Origin: a bacterium
Lineage (GTDB): Bacteria > Desulfobacterota > DSWW01
Direction: 5' to 3'
Length of the DNA stretch: 64,000 bases
Assembly: GCA_028277985.1 (NCBI GenBank)
Contig: JANQFG010000007.1
Location: 62,001 to 126,000, forward strand
Shown: positions 57,195 to 64,000 of the stretch, one piece after another
Layout: each line of letters starts with the position of its first letter
Position numbering within the stretch: position 1 is the first letter of the stretch
Notes under the pieces: generated by a model
Told to the model about the DNA's origin: nothing
The model's database searches: none
What the model saw: the letters and a program-made list of their open reading frames with translations, nothing else
Position numbers and translations under genes: made by a program

Positions 57195-57662
57195 TTACTT
57201 CGATATTTCCAGGAAGCGGATCCGGGTGTTGCCCAGATCGAACTCGGAGCGGTCCTCGAGATAGGCGAAGTCGATCCGTTGACCCGACACGTAGGTCCCG
57301 TTCGTGCTCCCGAGGTCCCGGAGAACCGTCCTTTCGGGTGAGATCTCGATGACGCAGTGCTTTCGAGAGATGGACGCGTCGGAGAGCGGGATGTCCGCCT
57401 GACTGCCGCGCCCGATGGTTACAATCGGCTTGAGAATCTGGTAGGCCTTGCCCGATTCGGAGCCTTTCACGATCTCCACATAGATCCGCTTGTTTTCCGG
57501 AATCAGCAGGGTCTTGTCTTTGCGGCTGATCTGGGTGGGTGCGTCATCCTGGAGGCCGATCACCATGAAACGCTCGCTGCACTTCATGCACTGGAATTCA
57601 CCTTCCTCATCCGCTTTCTCGAGCAAGTATTTGGTCTGGCACCTCGGGCAGTCGACGAACAC
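57195..57662 (-). CDS. Zinc-ribbon plus FHA domain protein
   Basis: FHA domains bind phosphothreonine, usually on partners of Ser/Thr kinases. The 155-aa product starts with a MJ0042-type zinc ribbon (VDCPRCQTKYLLE, then FQCMKCSERF). The FHA domain follows at about residues 75-150: IVTIGRGSQADIPLSD, SISRKHCVIE and LRDLGSTNGTYVSG, with the phosphothreonine-binding Arg, Ser and Asn. Start GTG 57662 puts the zinc ribbon at the N-terminus and has GGAAGGA nine bases upstream; ATG 57716 is an alternative. It is divergent from the kinase gene at 57809, an arrangement that suggests the kinase and the FHA protein form a phospho-signalling pair. Confidence 0.85.
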   Translation of the reverse strand: MFVDCPRCQTKYLLEKADEEGEFQCMKCSERFMVIGLQDDAPTQISRKDKTLLIPENKRIYVEIVKGSESGKAYQILKPIVTIGRGSQADIPLSDASISRKHCVIEISPERTVLRDLGSTNGTYVSGQRIDFAYLEDRSEFDLGNTRIRFLEISK

Positions 57663-57808
57663 GACCTGCTGTCCTTCCGCTAGCGATCCATAAGGCGGTT
57701 TTAACACTAATTCCATCGGGTCGCCCGGCCAGGCTATAAAGCTCCTCCGAGCAAAGCCCGATGTTATATAGATAGATGTAAGGCCATCCTCACGGGAGTC
57801 TAGAAAAA

Positions 57809-59560
57809 GTGGAAGCCGAAGTCAAAAGATCCGTCGAGAACCCTTCCCGAGGGGAATCGTTTCCCGGATACAAGGTGCTCAAGAGAATCGGCGAGGGCGG
57901 AACGGCCATTGTCTACAAAGGCCTGCAGGCTTCTCTGAACCGCCTGGTCGCGATCAAGGTGATCTCCAGGCATATCGGGAGCCATCCCCTGCTGGTGGAG
58001 CGTTTCGACCGGGAGTCCCTGATCATCGCCCGCCTGAATCATCCGCATATCATTCATGTCATCGACAGAGGGACAACGCCGAACGGCAGGCCTTTCTTTG
58101 TCATGGAGTACGTAGACGGCATCGACCTCCAGGCGGCCATCCGGGTCGGCAGGTTGGACTTCACCCGGAAGCTGGATCTCGTCATCCAGATCTGCAAGGC
58201 CCTTTCCTATGCCCACCGGAACGGCGTGATCCACCGGGACATCAAGCCGTCGAACGTGCTCATCGATTCGGACGGGAACGCGCGGGTGGCTGATTTCGGC
58301 ATCGCCCAGTTCGTCGACGGCCAGGACCGAAACCCCGTGAACACCCGGACGAACCTGGTCATGGGAAGCCTTCCCTACATGTCTCCGGAGCAACAGACCG
58401 ACTCAAGGGCGGTGACGGCGAGGAGCGACCTCTTTTCCCTGGGGGCCCTCACCTATGAGCTCTTCACGGGCATCCGGCCGATGGGGCGGTTCAGGCTTCC
58501 ATCCGAGGTTCTTCCGAGGTTTCCCGAGCCGCTGGAAGATTTGATCCTGCGCTGCTTGGATCCTGATCCTGAGAAGCGTCCCGCCACCGCAGACGAAGTC
58601 AAGGAGACGCTGCTGAAGCTGCTGCAGGGGGCGCACCTGGACAGCTCGCAGCGGGAGCGGGCCAGCCAGGGGATCTCCAGGACCGACGAGAAGTTCGCTC
58701 TCCTCGACGTCATGCAGGAGGGCGAAGAGGGTGCGACCTACCTCTATGAGAACCGGGAAAACCAGAGCCTCCTGGTCATCAAGAAGAGGCCGAGCAGCAA
58801 GGCCGGAAGCGAGGAGGCAAGGCGTCTTACCACACTCGAACACAGCAACATCGCCAATGTTCTCGGCGTTTCGAAGAATGAACGCTTCTTCATCGTCGTG
58901 ATGGAGTACTTGAGCGGCGGGAGCCTCGAAGATCGCCTTATCAAGCCTCTTCCGGTCGGTGAGGCCTTGAAGACAACACGAGAGATCTGCGAAGGGCTTT
59001 TGTTCGCCCATGCGAACGGAGTTGTCCACGGCAGCCTTCAACCCCGCAAGATCCTGTTCAGCGAGTCCGGGCGTGTGAAGATAGCCGATTTCGGGTTCTA
59101 TGAGCAAGGGGATGCCTTTGAGGCGTATTGTCTGCAGGCGGAGCCGAAATCGGTTCGTGCCGATATGTTCTCAACGGCCGTCCTTTTCTATCAGATGTTG
59201 ACCGGCGATCTTCCGGGATGGGAGAAGGACGACCTGGTGCCGAGCGAACGATTCTTTGCCCTCCCCCTGGAGGTACAGGATCTTGCGGCGAGGATGTTGA
59301 TGTGCAGGAGGGGGTCGCTCACCATGGGGCCGGATCTTGTGATCGAAGAGATCGACGGCCTCCTGGATTCGAACGAGAAGACGACGATCCTGGAGGAGGA
59401 ACCGGAGCCAGCCGGTCCGGCCCAAACGGGCACGGTCGCCCCTCGGCCCCTGCGGGACTTCCTGTTTCTACTCTCGATAGCCGGAGCGGTCGGAGGGTGC
59501 CTGTTCTTCAGCGGGCGGATCGACGATCTCGTCTGGTTGCTGTCCAGATACCTCTACTGA
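57809..59560 (+). CDS. Ser/Thr protein kinase with tandem pseudokinase and membrane anchor
   Basis: Residues about 20-270 form a complete Hanks-type kinase: GEGGTAIV loop, Lys50 in VAIK, HRD at 142-144 in HRDIKPSN, DFG at 162-164, and SPE at 192-194. Residues about 295-510 are a second kinase fold in which the HRD segment reads HGSLQPRK (407-414), without the catalytic Asp, while Lys325 and DFG (427-429) remain, so it is a pseudokinase. A transmembrane helix lies near residues 545-565. GTG 57809 is the start. The FHA gene is divergent upstream, and the GGDEF gene overlaps the 3' end by seven bases. The pseudokinase probably senses or scaffolds for the active half. Confidence 0.9.
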   Translation: MEAEVKRSVENPSRGESFPGYKVLKRIGEGGTAIVYKGLQASLNRLVAIKVISRHIGSHPLLVERFDRESLIIARLNHPHIIHVIDRGTTPNGRPFFVMEYVDGIDLQAAIRVGRLDFTRKLDLVIQICKALSYAHRNGVIHRDIKPSNVLIDSDGNARVADFGIAQFVDGQDRNPVNTRTNLVMGSLPYMSPEQQTDSRAVTARSDLFSLGALTYELFTGIRPMGRFRLPSEVLPRFPEPLEDLILRCLDPDPEKRPATADEVKETLLKLLQGAHLDSSQRERASQGISRTDEKFALLDVMQEGEEGATYLYENRENQSLLVIKKRPSSKAGSEEARRLTTLEHSNIANVLGVSKNERFFIVVMEYLSGGSLEDRLIKPLPVGEALKTTREICEGLLFAHANGVVHGSLQPRKILFSESGRVKIADFGFYEQGDAFEAYCLQAEPKSVRADMFSTAVLFYQMLTGDLPGWEKDDLVPSERFFALPLEVQDLAARMLMCRRGSLTMGPDLVIEEIDGLLDSNEKTTILEEEPEPAGPAQTGTVAPRPLRDFLFLLSIAGAVGGCLFFSGRIDDLVWLLSRYLY

Positions 59561-60915
59561 ATCACACGCAAAGACGGGTCTGGAAGGGTGTCCTCCGAGT
59601 CATCGATGAAGGACGCGGCCGCCCTTTCTCGTTCCGAAGTCAGGGAGGAGTTGTGGACCGTGACCCGGTTTCTCCCTGCCTCCTTGGCCCGGTAGAGCGC
59701 CTCGTCCGCCAGGCGAATCACGCCCTGGATGGATCGCTCGTGATCCGGGAAGGATGCGATTCCCCCACTGATCGACAGGAATTCGAAGGGCTGATTCTCA
59801 CGATGTGGGAAGGGATGGGTTGCGATGGCTTCCCTGAGCCTCTCCGCATACTTGAACGCCTCCGCTGCTGAAATGCCGGGCAGCAGAACGATGAATTCCT
59901 CCCCGCCGTAACGGGCCACTACGGATGTCTTGCGCGTGTAATCCTGGACCAGCTGGCTCAACTCCATCAGAAGCTTGTCGCCTTCCTCGTGGCCGTTCGA
60001 GTCGTTGTAATGCTTGAAATTATCGATGTCGAAGAGAAAGACCGAAATCGGCGTCTGATCCGTGATAGCCTTTTCAACGTACTTGCGTGCGATCTGGTGA
60101 AAATACCTTCGGTTGTACAGACCGGTCAGGGGGTCCGTGTCCGCCTTCTGTTTTGCGTCCGTCAGGAAGAGCTGGTTGTACAGGGCCACCCCGGAAATCT
60201 CCGCGATGATCCGCAGCAGATGGTTCGCGCCATCCGAGAGTTTCGGTTTGCCGATGGCGATCACGCCGAGGAGGCGTTTCTCGTAAATGATGGGGGCCGC
60301 CATCCAGAGGTTCTCGTCATCCGAGGCTACGCTGCCCTGTTGCCTGTTGAAGTAATCTCTTGTGGTGATGACCTCGTCGGAAGCAGCCCGACCGACGAGC
60401 CCTCTGCCCATCGGACAGGTGGGCAGTGCCTTTCCTTTTCCTCCGCGGATCGGGATGCGCTTCAGCAGGTTGTTCGGCTGATCGAACACGTAGAATTCAA
60501 CCGTGTCGGTTTCGACGATGTTCCTGACGAGATGGGAGAAGATGAAAACGATCTCCTCCAGGCTCTGCTTCGCGTTGATCTTCTTCACGACGTGGGAGAT
60601 GTTCGTCACGAGATGCAGATAGCTGCGGTTGAGCTCCTCCAGCTTCTGCAGCTTGTCGTTGAGCATCTTGATCTGGCGATGGCTGGTTTGAACGCTGTTT
60701 CGCTGATGGATCTCCCTCTCTCGCCGGTCTGCGTTTCGACTGATCTTGATGGCGATGAAGACGAGGAGCAGGATGGCCGCCAGGGACGTGAGCATGAGGA
60801 CATGCTCCATCGTGAATCCGGACGTTTGCATTGCCGCCAACCGTGATTTCATCTGCGAGGAATAGGAGAAGACGCTGTTGAGCAGGCTTCTCACAGAGTC
60901 GATGAGGCTGAACAT
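59554..60915 (-). CDS. Membrane GAF-GGDEF diguanylate cyclase
   Basis: Diguanylate cyclases make c-di-GMP from two GTP. The 453-aa product has one membrane helix (about residues 36-58), a coiled coil (about 78-105), a GAF sensor domain (about 115-255, FYVFDQPNNLLKRIPIRG), and the GGDEF domain from about 260. There TDPLTGLYNRRYF, DIDNFKHYND and GGEEF (337-341) are intact, so it should be active. The RxxD inhibitory site before GGEEF reads RKTS, so product inhibition is probably lost. ATG 60915 follows GAAGAAGGG. It is convergent with, and overlaps by seven bases, the kinase gene. Its c-di-GMP could act on the PilZ protein at 9871-10356. Confidence 0.93.
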   Translation of the reverse strand: MFSLIDSVRSLLNSVFSYSSQMKSRLAAMQTSGFTMEHVLMLTSLAAILLLVFIAIKISRNADRREREIHQRNSVQTSHRQIKMLNDKLQKLEELNRSYLHLVTNISHVVKKINAKQSLEEIVFIFSHLVRNIVETDTVEFYVFDQPNNLLKRIPIRGGKGKALPTCPMGRGLVGRAASDEVITTRDYFNRQQGSVASDDENLWMAAPIIYEKRLLGVIAIGKPKLSDGANHLLRIIAEISGVALYNQLFLTDAKQKADTDPLTGLYNRRYFHQIARKYVEKAITDQTPISVFLFDIDNFKHYNDSNGHEEGDKLLMELSQLVQDYTRKTSVVARYGGEEFIVLLPGISAAEAFKYAERLREAIATHPFPHRENQPFEFLSISGGIASFPDHERSIQGVIRLADEALYRAKEAGRNRVTVHNSSLTSERERAAASFIDDSEDTLPDPSLRVIQ

Positions 60916-61170
60916 TGCCGGGTACCCTTCTTCTTTGATTCCAACCTGGTTCCGTTGAAGGAGCAAAAGGGATGCCAGGTGGTCGTTTCATCCATCTGTC
61001 GGCCTTTTAAACATTTGATTTAGAATGATAAATTTTCTGAGAAGCTGTTCTGTCAGGCCAGGGCAAGCCTCAGGAAAAGGTGCCGTATCTCGGCCTTTTC
61101 TCAATTCAGGCAAGCAACTTTTCTCATATTGATAAAGGTAGGATACGAGATCGTACTTGTCCGGAAGGTG

Positions 61171-61620
61171 TCAGCACGTGTTCACACAGCCGTAGAGGTC
61201 GTCCAGGCAATCGGCTCCCGAGGTGGCCGGATTCGGATCGAAGAGACAGCCCGGGTCCGTTTCGTCACCCACGAAGTCGAACCCGCAGTCAGCGAAGCAA
61301 TCACCGCACTGCCCGGTGAAGAGGAGCTCCACGTCACCCGAACAAGCAGAGAAGCCGCTTCCCGGCACAGCGAAACATCCGTCCAGGCACTGCTGGTCCG
61401 CGGGACCACAGCCCGAGACGCATACCTTCAGATCGTCGACGTTGGCATAGGCGTTGTCCTCACAGCCTTGGCTGTTGAGGGCCTGCAGGGATTCTGCACA
61501 GAGCTGCCCCAGCTCGACCGTGACCGTGCCCCCCTCGTCATCTCCACAGCCGATCAGTAGGAACCCAGTGGCCAGGAAGAGGGATAATATGCTGGTAAGA
61601 AGAAAGCGCGAGTGTCCCAT
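61171..61620 (-). CDS. Cys-rich lipoprotein, 149 aa
   Basis: A clear lipobox LIGCG places the lipidated Cys near residue 25. The mature protein has about 14 Cys in an acidic, Asp/Gly-rich chain, spaced as in small disulfide domains: VCVSGCGPADQQCLDGCF, QCGDCFADCGF, ADCLDDLYGC. ATG 61620 has ACGGAG upstream. It begins 13 bases after the stop of the TorD-like chaperone gene and is probably the last gene of that respiratory operon. It may be a periplasmic or surface accessory; no function is known. Confidence 0.75.
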   Translation of the reverse strand: MGHSRFLLTSILSLFLATGFLLIGCGDDEGGTVTVELGQLCAESLQALNSQGCEDNAYANVDDLKVCVSGCGPADQQCLDGCFAVPGSGFSACSGDVELLFTGQCGDCFADCGFDFVGDETDPGCLFDPNPATSGADCLDDLYGCVNTC

Positions 61621-61633
61621 TTTTGTCTCCGTT

Positions 61634-62338
61634 CTATGAGGTCTGTCTGTTCTCGACAAGGGTCCACTCGTGAGCGAGGAATCCCTTCGTAAAAACACCC
61701 ACGAGTTGGAAATAGGCGAGGCGGCTGTTCTCCACGACTCGATCGCAGAATCGGTTCGCCCAGGGGAAGAGATGGTTGCAGAAGAAGTCTGCTTCCGCTT
61801 CTCTGAGTTTGTCTGCGTCGTCTTTTCGGGCCTCGTCGATCGCCTCCTGCTCCATGGCGCACAGAAACGAGAGGAACTCCAGCTCGTAGCTGATGTGGTC
61901 CGGTGGTTCGTTCTCGGACGTGTTCGGAGTGATTCGAAACCGTTCGTAATGGGCGAGCGCCTCACGGGCGGCGAAGCCGCACAGGGTGCCCTCGGTATAG
62001 AACGATGCATGAGGTGGGGCCAGAACGCCTTCACGTGAATTCACGAAGAGCCGAACGTATTCCGTCTGGAAGGCCTCCAGCCCGAAACGATAAGACTCCT
62101 TCTCGTGCCGGTCCAGCTCCTTGGCAGGATGAAAGTGGGCATCTTTGCTGTCCAGCAGAAACCTCGGATGCTTGAGAAGTACGTTGTCGAGTGAGCGCCG
62201 AACCTGATCCCAGGAAGGGGTCCGGAAGAGGTGAGCCAGCTCCTGATAGATCGCGGCTCGCTGGCCGGGTGCGAGAGGGGCAGGGCTCTGGGCGTGGCCC
62301 AGGTTACGCTGGCTGCTGTAGGCTTTGCATTCCGACAT
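61634..62338 (-). CDS. TorD-like molybdoenzyme chaperone
   Basis: The 234-aa all-helical product resembles the TorD/DmsD family, which holds molybdopterin oxidoreductase subunits until the cofactor is inserted and the Tat signal is released. Matching features are the FQTEYVRLFVNS helix, PPHASFY, then DHISYELEFLSFLC near residue 150, and FCNHLFPWANRFCDRV near 190. ATG 62338 is the start, because GGGAAG lies ten bases upstream. It lies 37 bases after the NrfD gene in the same direction, matching the usual psr/phs/ttr gene order. Confidence 0.82.
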   Translation of the reverse strand: MSECKAYSSQRNLGHAQSPAPLAPGQRAAIYQELAHLFRTPSWDQVRRSLDNVLLKHPRFLLDSKDAHFHPAKELDRHEKESYRFGLEAFQTEYVRLFVNSREGVLAPPHASFYTEGTLCGFAAREALAHYERFRITPNTSENEPPDHISYELEFLSFLCAMEQEAIDEARKDDADKLREAEADFFCNHLFPWANRFCDRVVENSRLAYFQLVGVFTKGFLAHEWTLVENRQTS

Positions 62339-62375
62339 GTTCAGTATCTTCCCGAGGTCTTGTCTGGTTATTCGG

Positions 62376-63377
62376 TTACGGCATACCCAGCCCGAGGGAA
62401 GCCACCTTCGGGTCAAACGCGGAGAGCTGTCCTCCGAACACGAACACGTACCGGAGGGTCAGTCCTCCCACCAGGACCAGGATCCCGCTCATCACTTCCA
62501 GTGCTCTGCTGTGATGCATGTGCTTCTTGAACAGCATCGGATAGATCTCGTAGATCTCGACCAGAAGAGGGATCAGCAGGCCCAGGCAGACGACCACTCC
62601 CCAGAAGAGGAAGGTGTAAGGTCCGCCCAGAATCAGATGCAGCGAATTCTGGATGCTCGCTGTGGCCAGATATGCATGCAGTAGAAAGGGGACGATGATA
62701 AGGATTTCCAGACAGATCAGCAGAATGTCGAGGGTGTACAGGAGCTTCGCATCCTGATCCCCGGTCAGGGCGTGTTCCCTGGTGAAGGCCGTCAACACGA
62801 TCACTGCAGCCACTCCGGTGGAGATTCCGGAGAAGAGAAAGAGCTGGGCCAGCATCGGCGTGTTCCAGAAGGGCCGGGCCGGGATCGCGCCGAGAAGGAT
62901 ACCCGTATAGAGTGCCACACCGGCGGAGAGGGGAAGGCCGAGGGCCGCAAAGATGCTGCGGAGCCTTGCCTGGGTTCCCACTGCCCAGGACCAGTCGAAG
63001 AGCCCCTTCCATCTCTTCAGCCATTTCCTCGAAAAGAGGCGTTCCTTGGTCTCTCTGGGCAGCCACAGGAAGGCGTTCGCTAGGCTTACCCCGGTGAAGG
63101 CCATGAGAATCCATGAGCCGATCGACATGGGGGAGGTGAACTCGATGGTCAGAAAGAGCCGGTAGAAATTCCAGGGACGAAAGAGGTCGAAGATCAACAG
63201 GCCGGACCCGATGATGATCGGGAAGGGGGCCAGATAGGCGCCCCATCGCGCGATGCTGCGGTAGGTGGTTGCGTCCCCCAGGTACGTGGCCAGGCCGGAA
63301 ACGAAATACGCGCCTGCACCGAGCCCACCGAAGAACAGATAGATAACGATCAGCCAGCCCCAATCAAACAGTTCCAT
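62376..63377 (-). CDS. NrfD/PsrC family membrane quinol-interaction subunit
   Basis: The 333-aa protein has about eight to nine hydrophobic helices, starting WGWLIVIYLFFGGLGAGAYF, the N-terminal signature of NrfD/PsrC. Residues such as the early YF-GGL-GAG, SPMSIGSW and the late LLIPLLVEIYEIYPM segment fit the family, which exchanges electrons with quinones in polysulfide, tetrathionate, nitrite and similar reductases. It follows the ferredoxin-subunit gene by 25 bases. No haem-binding subunit is seen. Confidence 0.9.
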   Translation of the reverse strand: MELFDWGWLIVIYLFFGGLGAGAYFVSGLATYLGDATTYRSIARWGAYLAPFPIIIGSGLLIFDLFRPWNFYRLFLTIEFTSPMSIGSWILMAFTGVSLANAFLWLPRETKERLFSRKWLKRWKGLFDWSWAVGTQARLRSIFAALGLPLSAGVALYTGILLGAIPARPFWNTPMLAQLFLFSGISTGVAAVIVLTAFTREHALTGDQDAKLLYTLDILLICLEILIIVPFLLHAYLATASIQNSLHLILGGPYTFLFWGVVVCLGLLIPLLVEIYEIYPMLFKKHMHHSRALEVMSGILVLVGGLTLRYVFVFGGQLSAFDPKVASLGLGMP

Positions 63378-63402
63378 GGTTCACGCCTCCGGGAGGTTGA
63401 TG

Positions 63403-63969
63403 CTAATAGACGTAGTAGAAGGCGGGCCGCGTCCCGGCTTCCTTCTTCTTCACGAATCGATCCTTTTCGGCCAGAAGTCGTGACACCTCCGAGTTCGGAT
63501 CGAGAATGTCCCCAAAGTGTCTCGCGTTGCCCATGCAGGTCTCCACGCAGGCCGGAATGCGCCCCTCCGGCAGGCGCTGTTTGCAGAAGGTGCATTTCTC
63601 GATGACCCGATCGTGATGGTTCACGCTTCGGGCGTCGTAGGGGCAGGCCAGGATGCAGTACTTGCACCCGATGCATTTCCGATTGTCCACCAGAACGATC
63701 CCCTCGGGGCTCTGGTAAGTCGCTCCGGTGGGACATACCCGCTGGCAGGGCGGATCCTCGCAGTGGTTGCAGGCCGCCGGCTCGAAGGTCATGCCGAGGA
63801 AGGGATACCGTCCTCGGACCCCGGACTCTTCGATCCAGTTCCTCGAGATGGGAAGAGGCACCCGGTTTTCGGCCCGACATGCGACGACACACCCCTTGCA
63901 GTTGAAACACTTCTTCAACTCCACCACCATGGCGAATCGCTTCTTCGGGTTTTCGGCTTTCTGTTTCAT
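63403..63969 (-). CDS. PsrB/NrfC-type 4x4Fe-4S electron-transfer subunit
   Basis: The 188-aa protein carries four Cys clusters: CFNCKGCVVAC, CNHCEDPPC with CPTG, CIGCKYCILACP, and CTFCKQR with CVETC, 16 Cys in all as in DmsB/PsrB/NrfC. It links a periplasmic or cytoplasmic molybdenum subunit to the NrfD membrane subunit. ATG 63969 follows TGAAGCAAG. The PsrA/molybdopterin subunit expected upstream would lie beyond the right edge of the window. The four-gene order with NrfD, TorD-like chaperone and a lipoprotein downstream is a complete accessory set for such a reductase. Confidence 0.92.
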   Translation of the reverse strand: MKQKAENPKKRFAMVVELKKCFNCKGCVVACRAENRVPLPISRNWIEESGVRGRYPFLGMTFEPAACNHCEDPPCQRVCPTGATYQSPEGIVLVDNRKCIGCKYCILACPYDARSVNHHDRVIEKCTFCKQRLPEGRIPACVETCMGNARHFGDILDPNSEVSRLLAEKDRFVKKKEAGTRPAFYYVY

Positions 63970-64000
63970 CTTGCTTCAATGGCCTCCCATTCAGGTTGCG

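Overview
The window looks like a chromosomal segment of an anaerobic, GC-rich (roughly 60%) deltaproteobacterium, probably Desulfobacterota. The evidence is the many 4Fe-4S ferredoxin-type proteins, oxygen-sensitive radical SAM enzymes, CoA-based degradation genes, a Psr/Nrf-type respiratory operon, PilZ and GGDEF proteins, and exported Cys-rich lipoproteins of deltaproteobacterial style. This is inference; there is no rRNA gene to place it. I found no tRNA, CRISPR array, integrase or transposase by eye.

Layout. 1-3642: end of an unknown gene, a small exported protein, then a Tes-like radical SAM protein and a QueG/RdhA-like reductase. 3661-3813: a consensus promoter followed by a terminator, probably a small RNA gene. 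3938-7524: asparagine synthetase and a TPP enzyme, convergent around a 116-bp inverted repeat. 7695-14679: a lipoprotein, an Fn3 protein with a 36-aa membrane peptide, PilZ protein, MltC-like transglycosylase, fatty acid hydroxylase and penicillin-acylase-family hydrolase. 14819-21506 (minus): small Cys proteins, a dicluster ferredoxin protein, an amidohydrolase/amidase pair and a Cys-repeat secreted protein. 21980-26605: a 1541-aa surface mosaic with seven RCC1 repeats, Ig-like domains, two sushi-like modules and a dockerin.

26622-38449: an AbrB/PIN toxin-antitoxin pair; an acyl-CoA dehydrogenase, Cys-less thiolase, DUF35 and enoyl-CoA hydratase operon; a TetR-controlled flavin oxidoreductase/ATC-hydrolase operon with two matching operators; M20 peptidase and PreA-like genes; and yefM-yoeB with its TGTACA operator. 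38520-47869: enolase-superfamily protein, acyl-CoA ligase, SfsA-DUF123 fusion, MsrAB, glycosyltransferase, a second toxin-antitoxin locus whose PIN toxin is cut by an in-frame TAG, and a GntR regulator with a DUF362 ferredoxin protein.

47921-51048: a promoter-led radical SAM gene followed 3 bp later by an alpha/beta-hydrolase fused to a CPBP-like membrane domain, a candidate uncharacterised maturation system. 51107-60915: a MopE-motif remnant, an MMPL/RND transporter, a second dicluster ferredoxin gene, and a signalling cluster (zinc-ribbon/TPR, ASST-like lipoprotein, zinc-ribbon/FHA, tandem kinase-pseudokinase, GAF-GGDEF). 61171-63969 (minus): Cys-rich lipoprotein, TorD-like chaperone, NrfD/PsrC subunit and PsrB-type ferredoxin subunit; the catalytic subunit presumably lies beyond the right edge.

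Themes: carbon-chain degradation through CoA intermediates, iron-sulfur redox chemistry, exported Cys-rich proteins, and small regulatory modules whose operators can be read directly.
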